Shown here piece after piece: positions 16,591-24,833 of a stretch of DNA of 64,000 nucleotides (positions within the stretch are counted from its first letter, which is position 1; each line of letters starts with the position of its first letter). The notes under the pieces were generated by a model that did no database searches, was not told where the DNA came from, and worked only from the letters and a program-made list of their open reading frames with translations. The stretch is from positions 124,001 to 188,000 of the forward strand of contig JABAHL010000002.1 in NCBI GenBank assembly GCA_019353055.1. The letters are read 5' to 3'. Made by a program: the position numbers and the translations under genes. Origin of the DNA: Faucicola osloensis_C (GTDB lineage: Bacteria; Pseudomonadota; Gammaproteobacteria; Pseudomonadales; Moraxellaceae).

Positions 16591-17898
16591 ATGCATCAAG
16601 CCATCAAGAACGTCGCAAAAGCCCCCATGATTGCTCGCTATACCTGGTTAGCTATTATGGTCGCTGCCATGATTTGTGCCGACCAATGGGGCGTTGCCAA
16701 ACAGCAAATCAATCATCTGCTCACGATTACCATTATGTATGGGGTAAGCGTTGAGCTGACTAAACGCTTAATGGTTATTCGACACTTTAAGCCAAAACAA
16801 TCTTGGCTCATGTTGGCGGGGTTTATCGGGGATTTGCTGGCGTGGTCAGCCTTTATTTATTATTCAGGTGGGGCCGCCAATCCGTTGATTACCTTATTTT
16901 TGACGGTGATTGCCGTGGCGTCTATGGTGATGCGAACCATGCACATCATCGGCTTGTCGATGCTGTCAGTTGGGCTGTATACGCTGTTATGGTATTGTTA
17001 TGTGCCGCTGACCCTTAGCCACCATGATCATGCGGTGGGTCAAAAACTCCATTTACTGGGTATGTTTGGCGTGTTTATTTTTGCGGCAATCATGTTAACC
17101 GCCTTAACGGTTTATTTTAAACAAGCGATGAGCCGCAGCTATCAGGCACTTGAGCAAGCGCAGCAAGCTATTCACCAACAACGACGGTTGCTTGCTATCA
17201 GTAGTCTTGCTGCCAATATTGCTCATGAGATGAGCACGCCGATTGCATCGATGCAATTACTGAGCGATGACATTGCCCAGCAATTAGAGGAAGACGATGA
17301 ATTATTGGATGACATTAAACTGTTACAGTCACAAATCGACGTCTGCCGCCAGTCGCTGCACAAGCTCAAATCCTATATCCAATCCAATGCGCTGCCGCCA
17401 GCGCAATCTGCGCCATTGGCATGGGTAACGTCATCAAATTTACCAACGCTACTGCCCAAAGTCGTCAATGATTGGCAATTCATCAACCACCATGTTGAAG
17501 TAGCACTCAATGTACCACCACAACCGATAGCCGTCCCTTTGAGTGAAGAACAGCTGTATTCTATCATGATGAATATACTCAATAATGCCATGCAGGCACA
17601 AGCAACAAGGCTTGATATTAGCGTACAGCTTGCCCAAAACGTGATGATTATAATTGAAGACAACGGGCAGGGTATCGACAGTAGCATGATACAGCGTATC
17701 CAACACCAAACTGCTATCGAATCTGATCATGGCTTAGGGCTTGGCTTGACGATTGCCAAAACAGTTATAGAATATGTTGGCGGACAACTTGAGCTGACCA
17801 ATAAGCAAAATTCACCCCTGCAAAAAAGGTTAAATGATTCAGGTACGTGCGTGAAGATAACGTTACCAGTGATCCATACGCCCGCCAGTTTGTTGTAG
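16591..17898 (+). CDS. RegB/PrrB-like redox sensor histidine kinase
   Basis: An inner-membrane sensor kinase, about 435 residues, with six hydrophobic segments between residues 18 and 178. Hallmarks of the RegB/PrrB/ActS family are SGGAANPL (92-99), which matches the quinone-sensing GGxxNPF loop with L for F, and a cysteine in IDVCRQSL (about 252) at the place of the redox Cys. The H-box is NIAHEMSTPI with His at about 212. The N box is NILNNAMQA and G boxes are EDNGQGI and GLGLGLTIAK. ATG 16591 is used; a TTG at 16585 would add two residues. The response regulator follows after 9 bases. The pair likely controls respiratory genes by redox state; targets are not visible here. Confidence 0.88.
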   Translation: MHQAIKNVAKAPMIARYTWLAIMVAAMICADQWGVAKQQINHLLTITIMYGVSVELTKRLMVIRHFKPKQSWLMLAGFIGDLLAWSAFIYYSGGAANPLITLFLTVIAVASMVMRTMHIIGLSMLSVGLYTLLWYCYVPLTLSHHDHAVGQKLHLLGMFGVFIFAAIMLTALTVYFKQAMSRSYQALEQAQQAIHQQRRLLAISSLAANIAHEMSTPIASMQLLSDDIAQQLEEDDELLDDIKLLQSQIDVCRQSLHKLKSYIQSNALPPAQSAPLAWVTSSNLPTLLPKVVNDWQFINHHVEVALNVPPQPIAVPLSEEQLYSIMMNILNNAMQAQATRLDISVQLAQNVMIIIEDNGQGIDSSMIQRIQHQTAIESDHGLGLGLTIAKTVIEYVGGQLELTNKQNSPLQKRLNDSGTCVKITLPVIHTPASLL

Positions 17899-17907
17899 GA
17901 GACTAGG

Positions 17908-18468
17908 TTGCAACACCCACACGCGTTAGCAGAGACATGGCTTATCATTGATGATGATGAGGTGTTTTGCCGTATTTTAAAAAAGTCGTTGGAAAAGCAG
18001 GGCAATCAGGTATTGACGGCCAGCAATGCCGATAGCGCGCTACAACTGGCGAAGGAGCAGTTACCCAAGTTTATTATATTGGATCTCAACATCAGTGATG
18101 ACAACGGCATTCATCTAATTGAGCCTTTACTCACTATTGCCCCCACCGCCAAAATTCTAATGCTTACCGGCTATGCCAGCATTGCGACCGCCGTCAGTGC
18201 GGTCAAATTGGGCGCGTATCATTATTTGCCTAAGCCGTGCAGTCTGGATGACATCTATAAAGTATTGGACATCGTAGTAGCCCCTACAAAGTCAATCGGT
18301 AGTGCAACAGATGAACGTTTGTCACTTGAACATCACGAATGGGAATACATCCACCAAGTATTAGATGAATGCCAAGGCAATATCAGTGAAGCCGCGAGGG
18401 TATTAAAAATGCACCGGCGCACACTACAGCGCAAACTACAAAAAAAACGTAAAGTGGATGCGCCATAA
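17908..18468 (+). CDS. RegA/PrrA-like response regulator (TTG start)
   Basis: A 186-residue two-domain regulator. The receiver domain has the acidic pair IIDDDE, phosphoacceptor Asp59 in IILDLN, MLTGYAS and Lys in YLPKPCS. The short C-terminal Fis-type helix-turn-helix, NISEAARVLKMHRRTLQRKL, is the RegA/PrrA/ActR form. Translation should start at TTG 17908: AGGAG (17897-17901) lies 6 bases before it and no ATG exists upstream of the receiver domain. The AGGAG overlaps the stop of the kinase gene, suggesting coupling. It is the effector of the upstream kinase. Confidence 0.9.
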   Translation: MQHPHALAETWLIIDDDEVFCRILKKSLEKQGNQVLTASNADSALQLAKEQLPKFIILDLNISDDNGIHLIEPLLTIAPTAKILMLTGYASIATAVSAVKLGAYHYLPKPCSLDDIYKVLDIVVAPTKSIGSATDERLSLEHHEWEYIHQVLDECQGNISEAARVLKMHRRTLQRKLQKKRKVDAP

Positions 18469-18543
18469 CCTTTTTTAACCGCACACAGCAGCCCACAAAT
18501 GGTCAGACGAGTTAGCCAAAGAGTTGGGTGAGCACAAAACACA

Positions 18544-18576
18544 AAAAAAGCGCTTATAATAAATAAGCGCTTTTTT
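18544..18576 (+). terminator. Terminator of the regB/regA-like operon
   Basis: A perfect 13-bp stem (18544-18556 with 18564-18576), core AGCGCTTA/TAAGCGCT, ending in six T. The A run at the left end would also serve leftward transcription. Confidence 0.9.
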
Positions 18577-18664
18577 GCTATCTAGGCAAATGGCTAATCA
18601 ATCAATGAAGCGTTATTCACGCCACGCGTTATCAGACCATTTACGATAGTGGGCTTAGCTAACC

Positions 18665-18877
18665 TTAGATAGCAACGATATTGCTAGCTTGGTCGCCTTT
18701 TTGACCTTGGGTCACAACGAAAGATACGCGTTGACCTTCGCTCAATGTTTTGAAACCTGAGCTTGCGATTTGGCTATAATGTGCGAAAACGTCTTTGCCG
18801 CCATTGTCTTGTTCAATAAAGCCAAAGCCTTTTGATTCGTTAAACCATTTTACGGTGCCGTTTACAGTATTTGACAT
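18665..18877 (-). CDS. Cold-shock protein (CspA family)
   Basis: A 70-residue single OB-fold RNA/DNA-binding protein. It contains NGTVKWFNESKGFGFI (RNP1 region KGFGFI) and DVFAHYS (RNP2), and ends in QASNIVAI. Proteins of this type melt RNA structure and assist transcription and translation at low temperature or in stationary phase. The start at 18877 is chosen because AAGGA lies 8 bases upstream and the residues align with CspA; the frame extends 13 codons further without similarity. A promoter about 210 bases upstream predicts a long leader of the kind that controls cspA mRNA. Cold induction itself is inferred. Confidence 0.93.
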   Translation of the reverse strand: MSNTVNGTVKWFNESKGFGFIEQDNGGKDVFAHYSQIASSGFKTLSEGQRVSFVVTQGQKGDQASNIVAI

Positions 18878-19084
18878 AGGATTGTCCTTGATTAGATAGA
18901 TTTTAAAAGTGGTCATCTGACCCTAAAGCTGGAACTAAGCCACAACACGATTCTATTCGGTATGAAAGAATTGCGGCAGTTTTGATACACGATTGACTTA
19001 AAATCTAGGACACAAGCGTAATGAAAACGAACTTAGAATAGACTTAATGTAATGCGATTGAAACTTCTGACTGCTTTCTAGCTG
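18878..19084 (-). promoter_or_regulatory. Long 5' leader of the cold-shock gene
   Basis: About 207 bases separate the predicted transcription start near 19084 from the start codon, with no open frame. CspA-type mRNAs carry long, temperature-sensitive leaders; this fits by position only. Confidence 0.45.
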
Positions 19085-19090
19085 TTGTCC

Positions 19091-19118
19091 AGTATATAGT
19101 AATATCGGCAGATAGCAA
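19091..19118 (-). promoter_or_regulatory. Promoter of the cold-shock gene
   Basis: On the minus strand TTGCTA (19118-19113) and TATACT (19096-19091) are spaced 16 bp. Each box has four or five consensus bases. Confidence 0.5.
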
Positions 19119-19184
19119 GGAATATCACAATAGTTTTGTAAGTGAACTGTATTAAACCCAACTTTTATACCTTTATTTCATTCA

Positions 19185-19240
19185 AAGGCTGGTTCTCATT
19201 TAAGCCGAAGGCTGATTCTCACTTAAGCCGAAGGCTGATT
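19185..19240. repeat. 23-bp tandem repeat at the end of the glycosyltransferase gene
   Basis: Two 23-bp copies (19185-19207 and 19208-19230, starting AAGGCTG and ending TTAAGCCG) and a partial third copy at 19231-19240. The third copy lies inside the last codons of the glycosyltransferase gene. Confidence 0.85.
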
Positions 19241-19954
19241 TTCTAAGCCCCTTAAAAAATGGGCAAACCCTTCATCCGCACGGGCGTCAAGGCGACTACT
19301 GGTCACCACGCGCACCAAATTACTCCAAATAATGGGTAAATTGGCTTGCTCAAATTTTTTCACCAAACCCACATCTTCATGGCAAGTTAATTCATCAAAA
19401 CCACCCACCGCCAAATAATCTTGACTGGCAAAGCTCAAATTTGCCCCGTGGATATGGCGATGATTCATACAATCTTGATAATGGGCGAGGTATTGCTGTT
19501 TGGTGCTCTCTGACAATGCATCCCAACAATCAATGCTCACCACGCCACATATCATAGCTGTGGGCGTAGTTGTAGGCGTAGTTGTGGGTTCGGCTTTTAG
19601 GTGTTTGATTTGTGCAACTAACCAATCAGCTTCCACCATACTATCAGCATCGGTGCAAGCAATCCAATCCGCCCCTTGTTCAATCAAGTAGCGCACGCCC
19701 AAATCCCTGACTTTACCCACACAGCGAAACTCACAGCGCAGCCAGTCTACGTGGGCGTTTTGTACTTTTGATAAGGTATCATCATCACAACTATCTAGCA
19801 CGACCACCGTTTGTACCGCTATGTCGCTTGATAGCTGAGCAATCGCCTGTTTAATCGCATCCAAACACGCGCTGATGCTATCGGCTTCATTATGGGCAGG
19901 GATGACTATGCCGATTTTTTGGGGTAGCGGCTTTGGGGCGGTAGTATTTGCCAT
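19223..19954 (-). CDS. Glycosyltransferase family 2 protein
   Basis: A 243-residue GT-A fold glycosyltransferase without membrane segments. The nucleotide-binding start is IGIVIPAHNEADSISACLDAI, and the metal-binding DxD-type motif is in CTDADSMVEADWL. A later ED-like segment, CHEDVGLVKKFEQ, is near the acceptor site. There is a low-complexity TTTPTTTPTA stretch at about residues 126-135, encoded by a short repeat. It is the last gene of the leftward cluster with the methyltransferase (14 bases upstream), PIG-L protein and acyl-CoA dehydrogenase-like protein. Its very end runs into a 23-bp tandem repeat, so the C-terminus may vary between strains. Donor and acceptor are unknown. Confidence 0.85.
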   Translation of the reverse strand: MANTTAPKPLPQKIGIVIPAHNEADSISACLDAIKQAIAQLSSDIAVQTVVVLDSCDDDTLSKVQNAHVDWLRCEFRCVGKVRDLGVRYLIEQGADWIACTDADSMVEADWLVAQIKHLKAEPTTTPTTTPTAMICGVVSIDCWDALSESTKQQYLAHYQDCMNHRHIHGANLSFASQDYLAVGGFDELTCHEDVGLVKKFEQANLPIIWSNLVRVVTSSRLDARADEGFAHFLRGLENQPSA

Positions 19955-19968
19955 GATATTTACCTTAA

Positions 19969-20571
19969 TTATTCCACTAGATTTTCTTGCTTAGCAAGGC
20001 TTTGGTGATTGGCTTGCCAAATGGTCAACAAAAAATCTTGGTCAATCACATGACTTTGCTGACGGTAGTGCAGCTGTTGTTGCAAACTGTTGTGGACTGT
20101 TTCGCCTGTCAGTTGAAACCCGTCAATCGGATAGCGCCAATGACAGGCTAAAATCACGCCATTGTCGGTCAATGCGCTGTTGAGCCAAGCGATGACTTCG
20201 GTCAGTGCGTCAGGCGCCAAGTAATATAAAATCTCACTGACCACAATCAAATCAAATTGCTCACTGGGCAAATCCTGCGGTATCAAACCTTGCACAACTT
20301 GCACATGCGCCTTTTCTTGCAGACGCTCACTGGCAAGTTTGACTGCTTCAAGTTGCCCATCCACACACCGCAAGTAATCGCAGCGCTGGGCTAACTGCTC
20401 ACTAAATACGCCATTGCTACAGCCTAGTTCAATTGCCTTGGCAAAATGCGGGTAGGGCAACAATGACAAGCAAATCGCGCGTTTTCGCACTTCATACCAG
20501 CGTTTTTCATATTGCCAAGGGTCGCTACTATCGGCATAAATTTGGGCAAAATACGCTGACACATCAGTCAT
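19969..20571 (-). CDS. Class I SAM-dependent methyltransferase (NodS-like)
   Basis: About 200 residues. The SAM-binding motif is AIELGCSNGVFSEQLA, then CVDGQLEAV and FDLIVVSEILYYL, resembling NodS-type small-molecule N-methyltransferases. The N-terminal YADSSDPWQYEKRWYEVRKR is typical of that group. The ATG at 20571 overlaps the PIG-L stop by 8 bases (an ATG at 20586 in the same frame would add five residues), so the two are translationally coupled. A deacetylase followed by an N-methyltransferase suggests that a freed amine is then methylated; that is inference from order only. Confidence 0.83.
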   Translation of the reverse strand: MTDVSAYFAQIYADSSDPWQYEKRWYEVRKRAICLSLLPYPHFAKAIELGCSNGVFSEQLAQRCDYLRCVDGQLEAVKLASERLQEKAHVQVVQGLIPQDLPSEQFDLIVVSEILYYLAPDALTEVIAWLNSALTDNGVILACHWRYPIDGFQLTGETVHNSLQQQLHYRQQSHVIDQDFLLTIWQANHQSLAKQENLVE

Positions 20572-21385
20572 GAAGATATACCTCAAACGGTTGGCTAAGT
20601 CTGGTTAAGGTGGTGTCAGACAAAATAGGCGCTGTTACCGTCGTTGGGTCAGCATAGATTTGACTGCTAAAACAGCGCATGGCATAACTTTTTTGCTGCG
20701 TCTGCAATTCGCTTAAATCAAATCGCCATGCCTTGTGCCAGGGAATACGGCTATCGCCAGGCTTTGCCCAATGCCATGCCCAAATCAGCACTTGATAGCA
20801 GGCTAAATTTAAGCGACTTTTAAATGCATTGGCAAAACGCTGTACCACTTGCCCAGTGCCTTCATGGTCGGGATGACCATCGTACGCAAATGGGGTGATT
20901 AAAATATCAGCGGGCTGAATCAGCGATGTTAACTTGTCAAAAAAATCCGCTTGTCGCCCAAAAACTTCGCCATCAGGAAAATTCAAGCTTATCATCGACA
21001 CATTGGGCAAATCCAAACTGCTACCCAGCGTTTCAAGCGCAAGCTGGCTTTCAAGTGCGCGGATTTTTGCCAGTTTGTCGGTCGGATACAGCGGTGAGTT
21101 AGGGTGGCTTTTCTCGCCTTGGGTAACACTAACAATCAATACTTGATTGCCTTGAGCCACCAACGCTTGCAGCAGCCCACCACAGCCCAAAATCTCATCA
21201 TCTGGGTGCGGCGCAAAAATACACACGCGCCGATGGGTAGGAAAATGGGTTGGTATATCCAGTCGGGTGAGACTGTGCAACCCTTGCCACGCTTGCCAGT
21301 CTTGTGCAGATGTGCCGTCGCCTGCAATTAAACGGTCACCCACAATCGGATGCATTGGGGCATATTGAGAATTTACAGTTGCCAT
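20564..21385 (-). CDS. PIG-L (LmbE-like) family deacetylase
   Basis: A 273-residue zinc-dependent N-deacetylase of the PIG-L/MshB/LmbE family. The metal and catalytic motif APHPDDE is at residues 58-64. The second conserved motif HPDHEGTG is at 171-178, with the third metal ligand His. Family members remove acetyl groups from N-acetylglucosaminyl compounds (GlcNAc-inositols, antibiotic precursors, BshB in bacillithiol synthesis). No signal peptide. It overlaps the acyl-CoA dehydrogenase-like gene by 13 bases and the methyltransferase gene by 8, so the three form one coupled unit. The natural substrate is unknown. Confidence 0.9.
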   Translation of the reverse strand: MATVNSQYAPMHPIVGDRLIAGDGTSAQDWQAWQGLHSLTRLDIPTHFPTHRRVCIFAPHPDDEILGCGGLLQALVAQGNQVLIVSVTQGEKSHPNSPLYPTDKLAKIRALESQLALETLGSSLDLPNVSMISLNFPDGEVFGRQADFFDKLTSLIQPADILITPFAYDGHPDHEGTGQVVQRFANAFKSRLNLACYQVLIWAWHWAKPGDSRIPWHKAWRFDLSELQTQQKSYAMRCFSSQIYADPTTVTAPILSDTTLTRLSQPFEVYLHD

Positions 21386-22470
21386 ACTCCCCCTTGTGAA
21401 TCGCCTAGCTGTTCGGCAGTCAATTTGCCAATCGCTTCACTGTCAAATGCGCCATGGGTTTGACGGATAAATACCGATAAATCTGCCGCTAGCCGTGCAA
21501 AATGGGCGTTTTTACAATAAGGCGTTGCGCCCAAAGCTTTACCAACTTTTTCAAGCACTAGCATGGCGGTAGTCTCCACTTGCGCTCTTAAGATACGGAT
21601 GGGGAGTGCATGACTTTGGCTAGGCTCACTGTCGATTAATTGCGCAACTTGATAAAAGTACGCTTGGGTGACACTGAGTGCTTGCGACACTTCGCCAAGA
21701 TAAAGTGCTTTAAAGGCTTGGGGTTTTTGCTGACAACTGTCCAATAAAAACTGTGCCAACTGGGCTGCCGCACCATACCAACAAGCCGCTACTCCTGCTG
21801 CACCCTGCCAAAATCCTGGGCGGTCAAGATAAGGGCTGCTACCTTTGGCAATCGCATCTGACATGACTTGGGTGGCGTTAGCGCCTTTTAGATGGAGCGT
21901 GGCTGTCGCCGTGTAGGGCATACCTACCGCATACCAACCGCTGTCATCAATGGTCACTTGCGGTTGCTTCATGGCTAACATCAGCAATTGGGCGTTATTA
22001 TGGGCATCTCGGAAACTGACCAAGCCATGATCGACAAAGGTCGCACCCGAACACCACAGTTTTTGTCCCGTGCATGTTTTGCCATCAAAACGCAGTGGCT
22101 CATCACCGCCTTCTGCTGCCCATACGGCCCATAGGCCTTCAGCGATATCGTCCACCCCCAATTCTGCCAGAATCGCCAACGCATCAAGATGCGACTCAAA
22201 AAATTTGACCAAGTTCAAATCACAAGCGGCAACCTGTGCCAATACTTGCCAGCGCTGTAAAGTATGACCGTTTGCGGGCAAGGCAATTTGAGCGGACAAA
22301 AGCACCAACTGTGACAAAGTTTGCTTTAATTGTGTGACATACGCGGCATCGCTCAGTTTAGGTGATGTATCAACCGTTCTGCGAAAGTCTTGCAAAATAG
22401 CGGTGATTAATTTGCCCAAGTCCGATTGGTGATAGTCGGTAGGTAAAGCATGGTCCAAAACTGGTGTCAT
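21373..22470 (-). CDS. Acyl-CoA dehydrogenase-like protein
   Basis: A 365-residue protein with the general layout of acyl-CoA dehydrogenases but weak motifs. The central part (GLWAVWAAEGGDEPLRFDG, then GQKLWCSGATFVDHG) corresponds to the beta-domain region usually read as G-K-W-ITNG. The C-terminal half is helical with few standard signature residues, so substrate and even redox activity are unclear. It is the first gene of the coupled set with PIG-L deacetylase, methyltransferase and glycosyltransferase. Its start follows a 12-bp tandem repeat that fills the gap to otsA. The Shine-Dalgarno region is weak (GAGAAACTCACA). It may act on a lipid or acyl part of the cluster's product. Confidence 0.75.
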   Translation of the reverse strand: MTPVLDHALPTDYHQSDLGKLITAILQDFRRTVDTSPKLSDAAYVTQLKQTLSQLVLLSAQIALPANGHTLQRWQVLAQVAACDLNLVKFFESHLDALAILAELGVDDIAEGLWAVWAAEGGDEPLRFDGKTCTGQKLWCSGATFVDHGLVSFRDAHNNAQLLMLAMKQPQVTIDDSGWYAVGMPYTATATLHLKGANATQVMSDAIAKGSSPYLDRPGFWQGAAGVAACWYGAAAQLAQFLLDSCQQKPQAFKALYLGEVSQALSVTQAYFYQVAQLIDSEPSQSHALPIRILRAQVETTAMLVLEKVGKALGATPYCKNAHFARLAADLSVFIRQTHGAFDSEAIGKLTAEQLGDSQGGVWQL

Positions 22471-22490
22471 TGTGAGTTTCTCATTGTCTG

Positions 22491-22538
22491 TTTTATTATC
22501 TGTTTTATTATCTGTTTTATGGTCTGTTTTATTGTCAC
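22491..22538. repeat. 12-bp tandem repeat between otsA and the ACAD-like gene
   Basis: Four 12-bp units of TTTTATTATCTG and variants (22491-22502, 22503-22514, 22515-22526, 22527-22538), plus a partial unit to the left. The block fills most of the 78-base space between the otsA stop and the next start codon. Confidence 0.88.
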
Positions 22539-22548
22539 TTTGATTGAG

Positions 22549-23963
22549 TTATGGAGTTTTATCCATATAGGTTAAATCTGCCAAAAAATGCGCTCGCCAC
22601 GTGTCAATATCGGTCTCATAAATGCCCCTTAGTAGCGATTGGTGACGTTGTTCCCGTTGTTGTTTGGTCATGGTCAATGCTTGGTATAAGCCCTCTATCA
22701 TGCTGTCGTTGTTGGTAGGGTCGACCAAGATAGCTTGCTGAAGTTGGTGCGCTGCCCCCGCATTTTTAGACAAAATCAAAATCCCTGCGTTTTGTTCATC
22801 CTGTGCGGCAATATATTCTTTTGCCACCAAATTCATGCCATCTTTCAGCGAGTTAACCCAACAAATTTGGCATTGCCTAAATAAAGGCATTAAATTGTCA
22901 TGACTGACAGGGTCTTCTTGATAGATAATCGGTTGCCAACTGGCAGTAGCAAATTGGCTATTAATTTGCTCAACGAGGGTGTGCACTTGTTGTCGTAACT
23001 GTTGATAGGTCTGAATATCAAGACGGGATGGGCAAGCAATTTGATACAGCTGAATTCGTTCAAGATATTGCGGATAACGCTGCAAAAAGGCGGCAAAAGC
23101 TTGTAAGCGTTCGGGAATCCCTTTGGTGTAATCCAGACGTTCCACCGCTAAAATCGTGGTGATGGTTGAAGTGAGATTTTTTAATACAGCTTGGTCTGAC
23201 AGCGGTTGACTGGCAAGCTTATGAATATAGACAGGATTGATACCAATCGGATAGGCTTGTATTAAGGTGGTATGGTTGCCATGGGTAATGAGTGTACGCG
23301 CATTTGTTTGAGTAATCTGGATGGCATGGGGGAGTAGCTGCTCAATCACCGCGACACAATTTTGAGCGTCTTGTTGGGTTTGTAATCCAACCACATCATA
23401 ATCGAGTAATTGATTGATTAGAGTTTGACCATAAGTCAAAAAATCCCACACCCACAGCTGGGGAAACGGAATATGCAAAAAAAAGCCAATGCGCTGTTTC
23501 ATGCCTAAGTCACGGCAATGCCTTGCTACCGCAAAAAAATGATAATCTTGTATCCAAATCATATCGTCAGGCTGTGCGATTTGCTGTAGCTGTTTGGCAA
23601 ACATACGATTGACAGCTTGATAAACGCTAAAATCTTCACTACTTGATACAATCAAATCCGTGCGGTCATGCATCCCCGCCCAAAGTCGATTATTGGCGTA
23701 ACCACAATAATATTTTTCATATTGCATGGGTGAAAAAGCCGTCGTGACATAGGTGACTTTGTCATGTTGCTCAGTCGCAAATTGATTGACGGTATCGGGC
23801 ATATTGCTGATATTTGTCACTACTTGACCGTTCCAACCGACCCAAATACCGCCATCTTTGGCAAGGGCTTCTTGAAGCGCTACTGCCAACCCCCTGCCAC
23901 GGCTTTAGGTGACTGTTTATTAGGTAAATTAACCCGATTCGATAACACAATCAACTTTGACAT
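22549..23963 (-). CDS. otsA: Trehalose-6-phosphate synthase OtsA, with apparent one-base frameshift
   Basis: OtsA joins UDP-glucose and glucose-6-phosphate to form trehalose-6-phosphate (GT20). An ATG at 23963 opens a frame that begins like OtsA (MSKLIVLSNRV, then KAVAGG) but reaches a stop after 27 codons. From about 23890 the remaining 446 residues continue in another frame (LAVALQEALA-KDGGIWVGW, IWIQDYHF, RIGFFLHIPFP, RLDYTKGIPERL, KDGMNLVAKEY). The two join exactly if a run of five G (C at 23890-23894 on the plus strand) had six. The downstream frame alone would lack the SNR loop with the conserved Arg that binds glucose-6-phosphate. This is either a real or phase-variable frameshift, or a sequencing error in a homopolymer. 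The start overlaps otsB by 13 bases. Confidence 0.85.
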
Positions 23964-24784
23964 AGGGTCAATAATCCTTGAAGTAACGTGGTAACCGCTA
24001 AGACGTCGCTCACATAATAATGCGCATGGGTGGGTTCAAAACCGACTTTGACACCAATTCCTTTGATATCACTACCTTTCTTATTTGATGTATCACCATA
24101 ACTTTGTACGGCAATAAATCCTGCTTCATCGGTCACATCATCGCCGATAAATATTGGACGGCAATGAGGGTGATAGTGTTTTAAAACATGGTTAATGGTA
24201 CTGCCTTTATCAACACCTTGCGGTAATAGCTCATACACATATTTGCCCGCTTTAAGTTGCCAATCATTAAAATCATGCCCAATAGCTTGCATGATGGTTA
24301 AAGCGTTATCGGCAAGTTCAGGATGCTCACGAAAATGCAGTGCCACACCAAAAGGTTTTTGCTCAATGCGCCAGTGTGGATGATTACCAGTGGCATTAAC
24401 GACGCTTTGATTAATTTGTTGTAGCTGCGCTAAATCGATATCCACCAAAGAATAGCTATTGATTAGCGTATCGCATTGCAAACCATGACTACCAATCACC
24501 GGCAGTTTTAACGGCGCTGTCAAACGTCTAGCGTCGGCAACCGACCGCCCTGTTACCAGCCAAATGGGTAAATGGTTTTGTAACTGCGCTAAAATTGCTA
24601 AATTATCATGGCTGATAAAACTTTGCTGGGGATCGGGGTGAAATTCACTAAGCGTCCCATCAATATCTAACAATAGCAAAAAATCACCAACCCCTTGCAC
24701 AACTTTGCCTAAATTATTGGCTAAAAGTTGTGAGGGGCTAGTGATGGAATGCTTAATCATGGTATCAAGCTGATTAACGCTCAT
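23951..24784 (-). CDS. otsB: Trehalose-6-phosphate phosphatase OtsB
   Basis: A 277-residue HAD-superfamily phosphatase that removes phosphate from trehalose-6-phosphate. The nucleophile motif LLLLDIDGTLSEFHPDP is near residue 37, WLVTGRS holds motif II, the lysine in KAGKYVYELLPQGVDKG is motif III, and FIGDDVTDEAGF is motif IV. Its last codons overlap the otsA start by 13 bases, so otsB is first and otsA second in the operon and the two are coupled. The 5' gap to the zinc alcohol dehydrogenase gene is only 49 bases, so cotranscription with that gene is possible. Trehalose is an osmo- and desiccation-protectant, which fits a hardy Moraxellaceae. Confidence 0.93.
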   Translation of the reverse strand: MSVNQLDTMIKHSITSPSQLLANNLGKVVQGVGDFLLLLDIDGTLSEFHPDPQQSFISHDNLAILAQLQNHLPIWLVTGRSVADARRLTAPLKLPVIGSHGLQCDTLINSYSLVDIDLAQLQQINQSVVNATGNHPHWRIEQKPFGVALHFREHPELADNALTIMQAIGHDFNDWQLKAGKYVYELLPQGVDKGSTINHVLKHYHPHCRPIFIGDDVTDEAGFIAVQSYGDTSNKKGSDIKGIGVKVGFEPTHAHYYVSDVLAVTTLLQGLLTLCQS

Positions 24785-24833
24785 TTTATCATTCTAAATT
24801 AACCATGCTAAATCTATCCATGACAAGGTAAAA

